Assembly: GCA_029982105.1 (NCBI GenBank)
Contig: JARRCQ010000037.1
Span: forward strand, 1 to 10,276
Length of the DNA: 10,276 nt
From: Candidatus Atribacteria bacterium
GTDB lineage: Bacteria > Atribacterota > Atribacteria > Atribacterales > Caldatribacteriaceae
Reading direction: 5' to 3'
The notes beneath the pieces were generated by a model. That model worked only from the letters and a program-made list of their open reading frames with translations, did not search any database and was not told the DNA's origin. Position numbers and translations under genes: made by a program. This document shows, one piece after another, positions 1 to 6,200 of this stretch (the stretch's first letter is position 1; every line of letters starts with the position of its first letter).

Positions 1-402
1 TTAAAAATTACCCCCTCTCAGGTCAAGTCTTTAGAAGGAGTTAAGATAGGTTTTAAAGTTAAAAATACCGGTAGCCGAGCGGGAGACGAAGTAGTACAAT
101 TATATATTCATGATCGGGTAGCTTCAGTGGAGCGGCCGGTAAAGGAACTCAAAGGATTTAAACGTCTCACTCTCCAGGCCGGTGAAGAAAGGGAAATTAT
201 TTTTACTCTCTTTCCCGAGCAATTAGCTTTTTACGATGAGTTTATGAGGCTCATAGTGGAGCCAGGAGTTTTTGAAGTTATGGTAGGCAGCTCTTCAGAA
301 GATATTCGGCTTTCAGGAGAATTCGAGGTGGTAAAAGAAAAAGTCATCACCAAGTATAGAAAATTCAGTAGTGAAGTTATAGTATCCAGCAAAATTGGTT
401 AA
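1..402 (+). CDS. Glycoside hydrolase family 3 enzyme, C-terminal fibronectin III-like domain (5' end outside window)
   Basis: Frame 1 is open from the first base to TAA at 400-402, giving 133 residues of a longer protein. The sequence has the hallmarks of the fibronectin type III-like domain that closes many GH3 beta-glucosidases and beta-xylosidases: NTGSRAGDEVVQLYI, then ASVERPVKELKGFKR, then a late LAFYDEF and VEPGVFEVMVGSSSEDI. In this family the domain packs against the catalytic core; the nucleophile and acid/base lie upstream and are not visible here, so the substrate (beta-glucoside, xyloside or other) cannot be told. A GTG at 127 is an internal valine, not a start. The last ~20 residues (KEKVITKYRKFSS...) run past the usual end of the domain. 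No obvious terminator follows directly. The family call is firm; enzyme specificity is not known. Confidence 0.93.
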   Translation, partial: LKITPSQVKSLEGVKIGFKVKNTGSRAGDEVVQLYIHDRVASVERPVKELKGFKRLTLQAGEEREIIFTLFPEQLAFYDEFMRLIVEPGVFEVMVGSSSEDIRLSGEFEVVKEKVITKYRKFSSEVIVSSKIG

Positions 403-500
403 ATTGTTAAAACTTTAAAAAGCAAATTATATCGGAAGCTTAAAAATGGGAAATGGTCATACAGCAAGGGATACTATAACTTCCTTAGTTTTTTCAGGTT

Positions 501-670
501 TTTATTTTCTTAGGGGGTTATGAAGGGGCTTTTTCCCTCTCTATTCGGGATTATGAGGGAGTTTACCCCACTGAGAGATGTTTTTTCCTCAGTAGTCTTT
601 TGTTTTTAAGTCTTTCTTTTCCCTTTGCTTTTTGGGGGGTTTATAAGGGAGCAAACCCTCCTTATTGTTC
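501..670 (+). repeat. Intergenic hairpin-repeat element A
   Basis: This block lies between the GH3 and VOC genes. It holds three related G-rich units: 513-548 (GGGGGTTATGAAGGGG, then a CCCTC tail), 547-570 (GGGATTATGAGGGAG) and 634-670 (GGGGTTTATAAGGGAG, then CCCTCCTTATTG). Between units 2 and 3 is a stem ACTGAG (570-575) / CTCAGT (588-593), followed by GTTTTTAAGTCTTT. The same order of parts occurs on the opposite strand at 6774-6988 (element B). Units 1 and 3 can fold into imperfect hairpins. There is no coding potential. The rest of the 403-730 gap is AT-rich and shows nothing else apart from a possible promoter near 708. It may be a non-autonomous repeat family or a transcribed hairpin cluster. 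Confidence 0.55.
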
Positions 671-684
671 TTTTAAAGTTTGCG

Positions 685-713
685 CCGCAGACTGTATTGC
701 GGTTAATTATAAT
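685..713 (+). promoter_or_regulatory. Possible promoter/operator of the VOC gene
   Basis: A perfect -10 hexamer TATAAT lies at 708-713. There is no convincing -35 at the right spacing. A small inverted repeat CCGCA-N8-TGCGG (685-689/698-702) sits where the -35 and spacer would be and could be an activator or repressor site. Transcription would start near 720, leaving an 11-nt leader that begins at the Shine-Dalgarno GGAGG. The short leader and missing -35 keep this tentative. Confidence 0.3.
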
Positions 714-730
714 AAAATAGGAGGAAACTC

Positions 731-1111
731 ATGAAATTTCAAGGTTTACACCATGCAGCCATCAAAACCAACGACTTAGATAAAACTCTCGATTTTTATT
801 GCGGTATATTAGGGCTGAAGGTAGAGGAGCGATTTTATGATGCAGGAGAAGAATCGGATATTGTTTTCCTCTCTTTGGGAAACACTCAGCTGGAGGTCAT
901 CGCTCCTCATCGGCCAGAAGAAAAAGACATCACTTTTTCTCCCTGTTTTCATCTGGCTTTGGCTACTTCTAATGTAGAAGAAACCTATGAAGAGCTAAGG
1001 AACAGGGGAATAAAATTCACTCTCCCTCCCACCCAAAGTGGAGGGTTCAGGTACGCCTATTTTTCTGGACCAATGGGAGAGACTTTAGAAATAGTGGAAA
1101 GAATTAGTTAG
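731..1111 (+). CDS. VOC superfamily protein (glyoxalase / dioxygenase fold)
   Basis: This is a 126-residue, single-gene VOC protein, the usual length for one pair of beta-alpha-beta-beta-beta modules. Module 1 starts LHHAAIKTNDLDKTLDFYCGILGL (residues 6-29), a clear VOC signature; module 2 starts at about FHLALAT (73-79). The four positions that normally bind a divalent metal are filled: H8, E55 (LEVI), H74 and E120 (ETLEIVE). An active metalloenzyme such as a lactoylglutathione lyase-like, methylmalonyl-CoA epimerase-like or thiol-transferase protein is therefore plausible, but the substrate cannot be read from sequence. The start is set by AGGAGG at 719-724, six bases before ATG. Its TAG overlaps the stop of the convergent minus-strand gene by 8 bases (1104-1111). 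It stands alone on its strand, with non-coding repeats upstream. Confidence 0.85.
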   Translation: MKFQGLHHAAIKTNDLDKTLDFYCGILGLKVEERFYDAGEESDIVFLSLGNTQLEVIAPHRPEEKDITFSPCFHLALATSNVEETYEELRNRGIKFTLPPTQSGGFRYAYFSGPMGETLEIVERIS

Positions 1112-1412
1112 GAAGCTCTTTTTTAATAAAAGAGAGAAGAGCTTCTCTTTCTGCCTCTGGAATTTTCTCTCCCTCTATGGTCATACCGTAGCGAGGAGAG
1201 AGAGGAATCTGATGGATGGGGGTGGGGTCATATCCACCCCACCCCGCAATATGTGACCACCTTTTCCCTAAAATCTCGCTGAACCACGCCCTCACGCCAT
1301 AGCGAGAGTAGATCTCTTCTGCTATTACTTCCAGTTTCTCTTCTCTAGAAAGTCCTTTTATCTTTTCCTCTATTTGCTCAATCCACTTCTCAAACTCGTA
1401 AGTCTCTTTCAC
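1104..1412 (-). CDS. Conserved-looking small protein of unknown function, coupled to the hydG-like gene
   Basis: This gene encodes a soluble protein of 102 residues that I do not recognise. It has a charged, helical N-terminal half (residues ~5-38, rich in E and K), then an aromatic core RAWFSEILGKRWSHIAGWGGYDP (41-63), a segment PIHQIPLSPRYGMTIEGEKIP (65-85) and a C-terminal amphipathic helix. It has no cysteine, signal peptide or membrane segment. I chose the GTG at 1412 because AGAGGA (1427-1422) lies 9 bases ahead of it; the TTG three codons upstream (1421) would abut that same site. Either way the gene starts inside the last codons of the hydG-like gene (overlap 23 or 32 bases), so translation is probably coupled and the two proteins are probably linked in function. 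Its end overlaps the convergent VOC gene by 8 bases. Confidence 0.75.
   Translation of the reverse strand: MKETYEFEKWIEQIEEKIKGLSREEKLEVIAEEIYSRYGVRAWFSEILGKRWSHIAGWGGYDPTPIHQIPLSPRYGMTIEGEKIPEAEREALLSFIKKELPN
1112..1145. terminator. Inverted repeat between convergent genes, possible transcription end
   Basis: A perfect 9-bp inverted repeat, GAAGCTCTT (1112-1120) and AAGAGCTTC (1137-1145), flanks a 16-base AT-rich loop that can add further wobble pairs. It begins one base after the VOC stop codon and lies inside the last codons of the minus-strand small gene. On the plus strand it is followed only by a mixed TCTCTTTCT tract, so it is a weak intrinsic terminator at best. Confidence 0.35.
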
Positions 1413-2847
1413 CTTTTTCAATCCTCTGTAAATATTCTTCTACCTTAGGTTTTATTCCATCTTTAAGGCTGGATAAATGCTCTTGGATGACTTTTTCTCC
1501 TATCTCTTTAGTCTGAGGAGAAGCATAATCTTCCAGATATTCTTTAAAAGTCAAAATGGCATTAGGGATGCAGAAATAGTGGATATTACCTTTTTTAGCT
1601 ATTTCCATAAAGTGCTCCCCGGTTCTTCCACAACGATAATCGGCAGTGCAAAAAGAAGTGATATACCCCATTTGGGCCAACTCCCTAATTACCTCGTCTA
1701 AAGAACGGGGGTCTCCAATTTGAAATTGTTGACGCTCCAATTCTTGCTCACTCCGGCTATCACTATAGGCTCCAATACCAATACGAGTGGAGGCATCAAT
1801 CTGGGTGCATCCTACCGGAATTACATCTCGTCGGACATAAGCTGGTTCTCGAGCAGTGAGTATCATCCCGGTGTAAGGCACCGAAAGCCGGATCACAGTA
1901 ACCAGGCGCTTAAAATCTCGATCAGACACCCGGTATTTAGTTTCTTCCACCAAAGGAGTGTTCACTGCCGGCTCTAAGCGGGGGAAAGATATGGTATGAG
2001 GGCCAACTCCAGCAAAGTGTTTTTCTAAATCAATGGTGTGATAGAGAAGCCCCATCACTTCAAACTTCCAGTCGTATAATCCAAAGAGAGCTCCAATGGC
2101 TACATCATCAATGCCTGCTTCTTGAGCTCGATGGAGAGCATACAACCTCCATTGATAGTTGGATTTTATTCCTGAGGGGTGAAGCCGTCGATAAGTTTCA
2201 TGGTGATAAGTTTCCTGGAAAACCTGGAAAGTCCCGATACCCACTTCTTTCAGAATTTTATACCGGGCTACATCCATAGGAGCGGCATTGACATTCACTC
2301 TTCTAATTTCTCCGTTCCCCACTTTAGTATCATAAATGGTTTGAATGGTGCTCGCAATATAGTCGGCATCAGAGAGAGGGTGTTCTCCGTAGACTACTAT
2401 TAATCTTTTATGCCCCAAGGACACTAAAACCTCAGTTTCCCTCCTTACTTCTTCCAAAGTCAAACGATGTCTTTTTTGCAAATCATTCTCCCGACGAAAA
2501 CCACAATACTGGCAATTGTTAACACAGAAATTACTGCAGTAAAGAGGAGCAAAAGTTACTATCCTATCCCCATAAACACTTCTTTTTATCTCTCCTCCTG
2601 CTCGGTACATCTCTTCCCATAGCTCTTCATCCTCTACATTTAATAATGTAGCAGTCTCTTCGGGCTCTAAACGTTTTAGAGATAGCGATTTGGCAATGAT
2701 GTCCCGCACTTTTTGAGGCTCGGGGTTACAGTTTTTCTGCAACAGTTCTTCTATTTCTTCATCATTTATAAAGTCCCTTCCCCCCTCTAAGAACTTTTCA
2801 TTTTCTTCTTCCTTAATGATGTTGTCCATCCATTCTTGAACTTTCAT
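1390..2847 (-). CDS. hydG: HydG-like radical SAM protein (FeFe-hydrogenase maturase / ThiH family), variant auxiliary-cluster motif
   Basis: This is a 485-residue protein, close to the usual HydG length. The radical SAM motif is C108-VNN-C112-QY-C115, inside APLYCSNFCVNNCQYCGF; the flanking regions (VYGEHP, NVNAAPM, QVFQETYHHETYRRLHPSG, DDVAIGALFGLYDW) read as HydG/ThiH. Family members cleave tyrosine with a 5'-deoxyadenosyl radical; HydG turns the resulting dehydroglycine into CO and cyanide on an auxiliary iron-sulfur cluster for the H-cluster of FeFe hydrogenase. That cluster is held by C-x2-C-x22-C in canonical HydG. Here the segment reads C400-TA-D403-YR-C406 ... C426: the second cysteine is Asp, with a new Cys three residues later. 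The C-terminal NAILTFKEYLEDYAS is typical. ATG at 2847 has AGGAAGG 8 bases upstream. No hydE, hydF or hydrogenase gene is near, so a paralogous role is possible. Confidence 0.88.
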   Translation of the reverse strand: MKVQEWMDNIIKEEENEKFLEGGRDFINDEEIEELLQKNCNPEPQKVRDIIAKSLSLKRLEPEETATLLNVEDEELWEEMYRAGGEIKRSVYGDRIVTFAPLYCSNFCVNNCQYCGFRRENDLQKRHRLTLEEVRRETEVLVSLGHKRLIVVYGEHPLSDADYIASTIQTIYDTKVGNGEIRRVNVNAAPMDVARYKILKEVGIGTFQVFQETYHHETYRRLHPSGIKSNYQWRLYALHRAQEAGIDDVAIGALFGLYDWKFEVMGLLYHTIDLEKHFAGVGPHTISFPRLEPAVNTPLVEETKYRVSDRDFKRLVTVIRLSVPYTGMILTAREPAYVRRDVIPVGCTQIDASTRIGIGAYSDSRSEQELERQQFQIGDPRSLDEVIRELAQMGYITSFCTADYRCGRTGEHFMEIAKKGNIHYFCIPNAILTFKEYLEDYASPQTKEIGEKVIQEHLSSLKDGIKPKVEEYLQRIEKGERDLRV

Positions 2848-2987
2848 TGTTCTCGCCTTCCTTTCCCAAAAAAATAATGCCTGGCCCTACGGTTGAGGTA
2901 GAACCAGGCATTAAATATTTTCTACCCTTGGTTTCAGAAAGCTTTCCTCACCGCAGGTTCTCGAATCACTATTTATATAATATAACC
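2848..2987 (-). promoter_or_regulatory. Structured 5' leader of hydG, candidate riboswitch or attenuator
   Basis: The predicted leader is about 140 nt. Minus-strand CCTGCGGTGAGG (2957-2946) pairs with CCTCAACCGTAGG (2898-2886), giving 12 pairs with one G-U and one bulged A; the G-U pair works only in the minus-strand RNA. The second strand of this helix is the loop of the intrinsic terminator. A further 7-bp helix, GGTAGAA (2926-2920) with TTCTACC (2903-2897), encloses the 5' arm of the terminator. Forming these helices would therefore block the terminator. A palindrome GAAAGCTTTC lies at 2946-2937. I could not match the sequence to the T-box, TPP, SAM, cobalamin, glycine, purine, preQ1, fluoride, guanidine-I, ZTP or c-di-GMP-I consensus patterns I know. 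Confidence 0.6.
2868..2913 (-). terminator. Intrinsic terminator (attenuator) in the hydG leader
   Basis: Read on the minus strand, a perfect 10-bp stem is formed by TAATGCCTGG (2913-2904) and CCAGGCATTA (2884-2875), with a 19-base loop, and is followed at once by seven T (2874-2868). The hydG Shine-Dalgarno AGGAAGG (2862-2856) begins only five bases later. A strong terminator between promoter and start codon is the mark of an attenuator. The loop and its flank contain segments that pair with upstream leader sequence (see the leader feature). Confidence 0.8.
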
Positions 2988-2993
2988 AATCAA

Positions 2994-3022
2994 ATACTAA
3001 ATAAAATTCCCTAAAATGTCAA
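2994..3022 (-). promoter_or_regulatory. sigma70-type promoter for the hydG-like operon
   Basis: On the minus strand, a perfect -35 TTGACA (3022-3017) is followed by a 17-base spacer and a -10 TAGTAT (2999-2994, 4 of 6 consensus). The expected start is near 2987, which gives the ~140-nt structured leader. The AT-rich stretch around the site supports it. Confidence 0.7.
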
Positions 3023-3032
3023 ATAAAATTGA

Positions 3033-3149
3033 GGTTGTATACTGTCTTTATAGGCCCGCTACCCTTTTATTACTTTAATCACGAGCCTCACTCGGCAGTA
3101 GAGACCATAAACCAGCCCCGACCCCAGGGGCAAAGGGTCTCCTACAACC
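3033..3149. ncRNA. Candidate structured RNA with a compact three-way junction
   Basis: Three helices abut with almost no unpaired bases. P1 is GGTTGTA (3033-3039) / TACAACC (3143-3149). P2 is TACTGTC (3040-3046) / GGCAGTA (3094-3100), with one T-G pair. P3 is GAGACC (3101-3106) / GGTCTC (3136-3141). P2 carries an inner helix, AGGCCCG (3052-3058) / CGAGCCT (3082-3088) with one C-A mismatch; P3 carries GCCCC (3115-3119) / GGGGC (3127-3131). The junction linkers are 0, 0 and 1 nt. Strand is unresolved: the P2 wobble favours the plus strand, while the P2 inner mismatch becomes G-U on the minus strand. No known RNA family was recognised and no tRNA features are present. Confidence 0.4.
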
Positions 3150-3160
3150 CCAAAATAAAA

Positions 3161-3216
3161 AAACACTTGACCTAGTCAAACACCCTCAATAAAATCAAGT
3201 GTTTGACTATTTTGTT
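3161..3216. promoter_or_regulatory. TTGAC-box inverted-repeat cluster, operator and/or alternative hairpins
   Basis: Two long perfect inverted repeats share their right arm: AAACACTTGA (3161-3170) / TCAAGTGTTT (3195-3204), and TAGTCAAACAC (3173-3183) / GTGTTTGACTA (3199-3209). At the DNA level these form paired boxes, TTGAC-N3-GTCAA (3167-3179) and TCAA-N4-TTGA (3195-3206), the last overlapping the -35 of the downstream gene, as expected of a repressor site. At the RNA level they give two mutually exclusive hairpins. The second is followed by TTTTGTTT on the plus strand; the first is followed by a T-rich run on the minus strand, so either could terminate transcription. Confidence 0.55.
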
Positions 3217-3231
3217 TCTGTGGAGTATAGT
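3203..3231 (+). promoter_or_regulatory. sigma70-type promoter for the PAS-GGDEF-HD-GYP gene
   Basis: TTGACT (3203-3208), a 17-base spacer and TATAGT (3226-3231) match the consensus well, each 5 of 6. The start would be near 3238, about 35 bases ahead of the ATG. The -35 lies within the right arm of the TTGAC-box inverted repeats, so a protein bound there would cover it. Confidence 0.65.
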
Positions 3232-3273
3232 TTTGGAAATTAATTTATGAAATTAAAGTGTAGTGCTGTCTAA

Positions 3274-6200
3274 ATGGCCAATTATTACAACTCAAAAGCA
3301 ACTGTGGATAAATCTACTTTGAAGAATTGCCAGCTCCTCCTGGAGAATCTACCCTATGGATTTGCCTATCATCAGGTAATTCTTGACTCTACTGGAGCAT
3401 CCGTTGATTCTGTTTTGCTGGAAGTCAATGCAGCTTTCGAAACCCTGACCGGTCTGGGAAGAGAGTATATTCTGGGAAAGAGAGTAACGGAGGTCTTCCC
3501 CGGGATTGAAAAATCTGATTTTGACTGGATGGATATCTGTGATCGGGTAGCGCTTCAGGGGGAGACTATTCGTGTTGAGCATTTCTGCAGAGCACTTTCC
3601 CGCTTTTACGAAATAACTGCTTACAGCGACCAACCGGGTTACTTCGCAACCATAATCCGCGATGTTACCGAAGAAAAAGTATCGCACGAATTTCTGAAGC
3701 AGGAGAGAACTCAGCTTTTTTCTATCCTTGATAATATCGAAGAAATCGTTTATGTCTCGGATCCTTATACCTATGAGGTTCTCTATGCCAATCAATGGAC
3801 CCAAAAGATGTTCGGGAAATCCTTGGTGAGAGGCCTCTGTTATCAGGAATTACAAAAATTTTCTTCTCCCTGCCCATTTTGTACGAATTCCATCATTTTA
3901 CAAAATAAAGGGGAGCCATATAGTTGGGAGTATTATAATCCAGTATTGCGCCAACATTTCCTCGTTACCGATCGAATTATCCGTTGGCCAGATGACCGTG
4001 ATGTCCGTTTGGAAATAGCTATCGACATTACCACTCAAAAAGAGGCCCAGATAAATCTTCAAAAGAGCGAGAAAAAGTGGCGAACCACCCTTCATTCTCT
4101 TGGTGAGGGGATGATTTCCACTGACACTGAGGGTCGAGTGGTATATATGAACCCTGTAGCAGAAGCGTTGACCGGATGGGTTCTTGAAGAGTCACGGGGT
4201 AAAATGCTAGAAGAAGTTTTTTATGTCGTCAACGCTCGTACTCGAGAGAGAATCCCCGACCCGGTAGGGCAGGTTCTGGAAAGCGGGATGCTCGGAAAAC
4301 TTACTGGCGATATTTTGCTCATTTCAAAAGATGAGACCGAGCACTGGATTGCTGCTTCGGCCAGTCCTCTTTGTGACTCTCAAGGAAACCTTCAGGGAGT
4401 GGTAATGACTTTTCAAGACATAACGAGAGAACATCAATTGAAACAGGAACTTGAGAGACGTGAAAAACGCTATCAAACCATTCTTTACTCGGTTCAAGAT
4501 ATCATCTTTGCCTTAGACAAAACTCAGCGCTATACCGGGATTTATGGTCAAGGGCTAAAGCGATATCATTTAACCCCGGAAGATTTCCTGGACAAATACG
4601 TTTGGGATGTTTTCGGCAAAGAGAATTACCAGGTTTATCAAGAAGCCAGCAAAAAAGCTCTTCGGGGTGAATCAGTAGTATATGAAGGATGGTTTAAGTT
4701 AAATGGTGAGCGGAGATATTTTCAAACTTCTCTTTCTCCCGTCAAAAGTGAAGAAGGTTCCATTGAGGAGATAATAGGAACCGTCCATGACATCACAGAC
4801 CTTAAACAGGCTGAGGAATGGCAGCAGAAATTATTGGATTCTATTCCCTATCCTGCTTCTCTTATCAATAGAGAGCGACGAATTCTGGCTCAAAATAAAG
4901 CTACAGAATCTGTAGCCGGGTCAAAAGTAGGAGACACATGCTGGTTTTCTTTCCATGGGATAGATACTCTCTCTGAATCTCAAAAATTAGAATTTAAAAA
5001 GAGTGGCATCATTCCTCCTGGCGCTCGCTGCCTTTACTGTAAAGCAGATGAAGCCTTGAGACGTCAGGAGACCATAGTGGAGGAAATAGAGCTCAAGGGA
5101 ATAATTTTAGAGACTGGATGGGTGCCCCTGGATAGTGATATTTATCTTCATTACTCCATAGATATCACCAAGTATAAAGAGGTAGAACAAGAACTTCGGA
5201 AAGAGCGTGACTTGGCTCAGAAATACCTGGATACTGCCGACATCATTTTTCTCATCCTTAACCCTCAAGCTGAGGTAACCTTACTAAACCGAAAGGGCGT
5301 AGAAGTTCTAGGGTATACTAAAGAGGAATTAATGGGAAAGAATTGGATTGACACCTGTATCCCAGCTCGGATACAAGAGAAAATGAAAAGTATTTTTTCT
5401 CGATTGATAAGGGGAGAGGGCAAAGAGGAGAAATATGTCGAAAATCCGATTATAACCCGAAGCGGAGAAGAAAGATTGATTGCCTGGCACAACGCTTTAT
5501 TGCAAGACGAAAAAGGTAATATTATAGCAGTTCTCAGTGCAGGCATTGATATTACTGAAAACCGAAAGATAGAGGAAGAGCTTAGACATCTCAATTTCCA
5601 TGACAGATTGACCAGTCTGTACAACCGAAATTTTCTGGAAACAGAGATAAAAAGGTTAGACGCTACAGCGCAGCTCCCTGTAAGCGTTCTTATGGTGGAT
5701 GTCAACGGACTAAAACTGGTCAATGATACTTATGGACACAGAAGTGGTGACGAACTTCTACGAGCTGCAGCAGAAGTCTTAAGAGCTTCCTGTCGGAAGC
5801 AAGATATTGTAGCTCGTTTTGGAGGTGATGAGTTTGTTATACTTTTACCAGAAACCTCTTGGAAAGAGGCTCAAGTAGTTTATCAAAGAATACGGGAAAA
5901 AGCAGAAAAAGTTTTGGTAGGGGAAGTTCCTCTTTCGTTAGCTTTAGGCTTCGCTACTAAAGAAAAGAAAGAAGAAAGCCTTATTGATGCCCTTAGGAAA
6001 GCTGAAGACGAAATGTATAAACAGAAACTGGCCGAAACCAAAAGTTCCCGCAGTGCCATTATAAATGCTTTACTTAAGACCTTAGAAACCAAAAGCTATG
6101 AAACCCGACTGCACACTCAGCGTATGCAAAAAGTAGGGTTGGCCATTGCTGAAACCCTCCAGCTTCCCGATACGGAAATAAACCGGCTGAAATTAGCTAT

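Noticed and set aside
501..670. CRISPR array
   Set aside because: The units are imperfect, differ in length and spacing, and have no uniform spacers or cas genes nearby.
1390..2847. Frameshift or truncation in hydG explaining the missing cysteine
   Set aside because: The frame is continuous, the spacing of C400 and C426 is exact and the downstream family sequence is intact, so it is a substitution, not a frame error.
3033..3149. tRNA or tRNA-like gene
   Set aside because: There is no T-loop GTTCRA, no anticodon arm of the right size and no CCA-type acceptor; the helices do not form a cloverleaf.
2848..3150. Known riboswitch classes upstream of hydG or of the cyclic-di-GMP gene (TPP, SAM, T-box, cobalamin, c-di-GMP-I)
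   Set aside because: The conserved core strings of these classes, such as the T-box GGGTGGNACCGCG or the TPP CTGAGA, are absent on both strands.
3274..3804. Long open frame on the minus strand inside the first PAS domains
   Set aside because: It is a shadow of a strong coding frame, with no Shine-Dalgarno, start context or recognisable motif.
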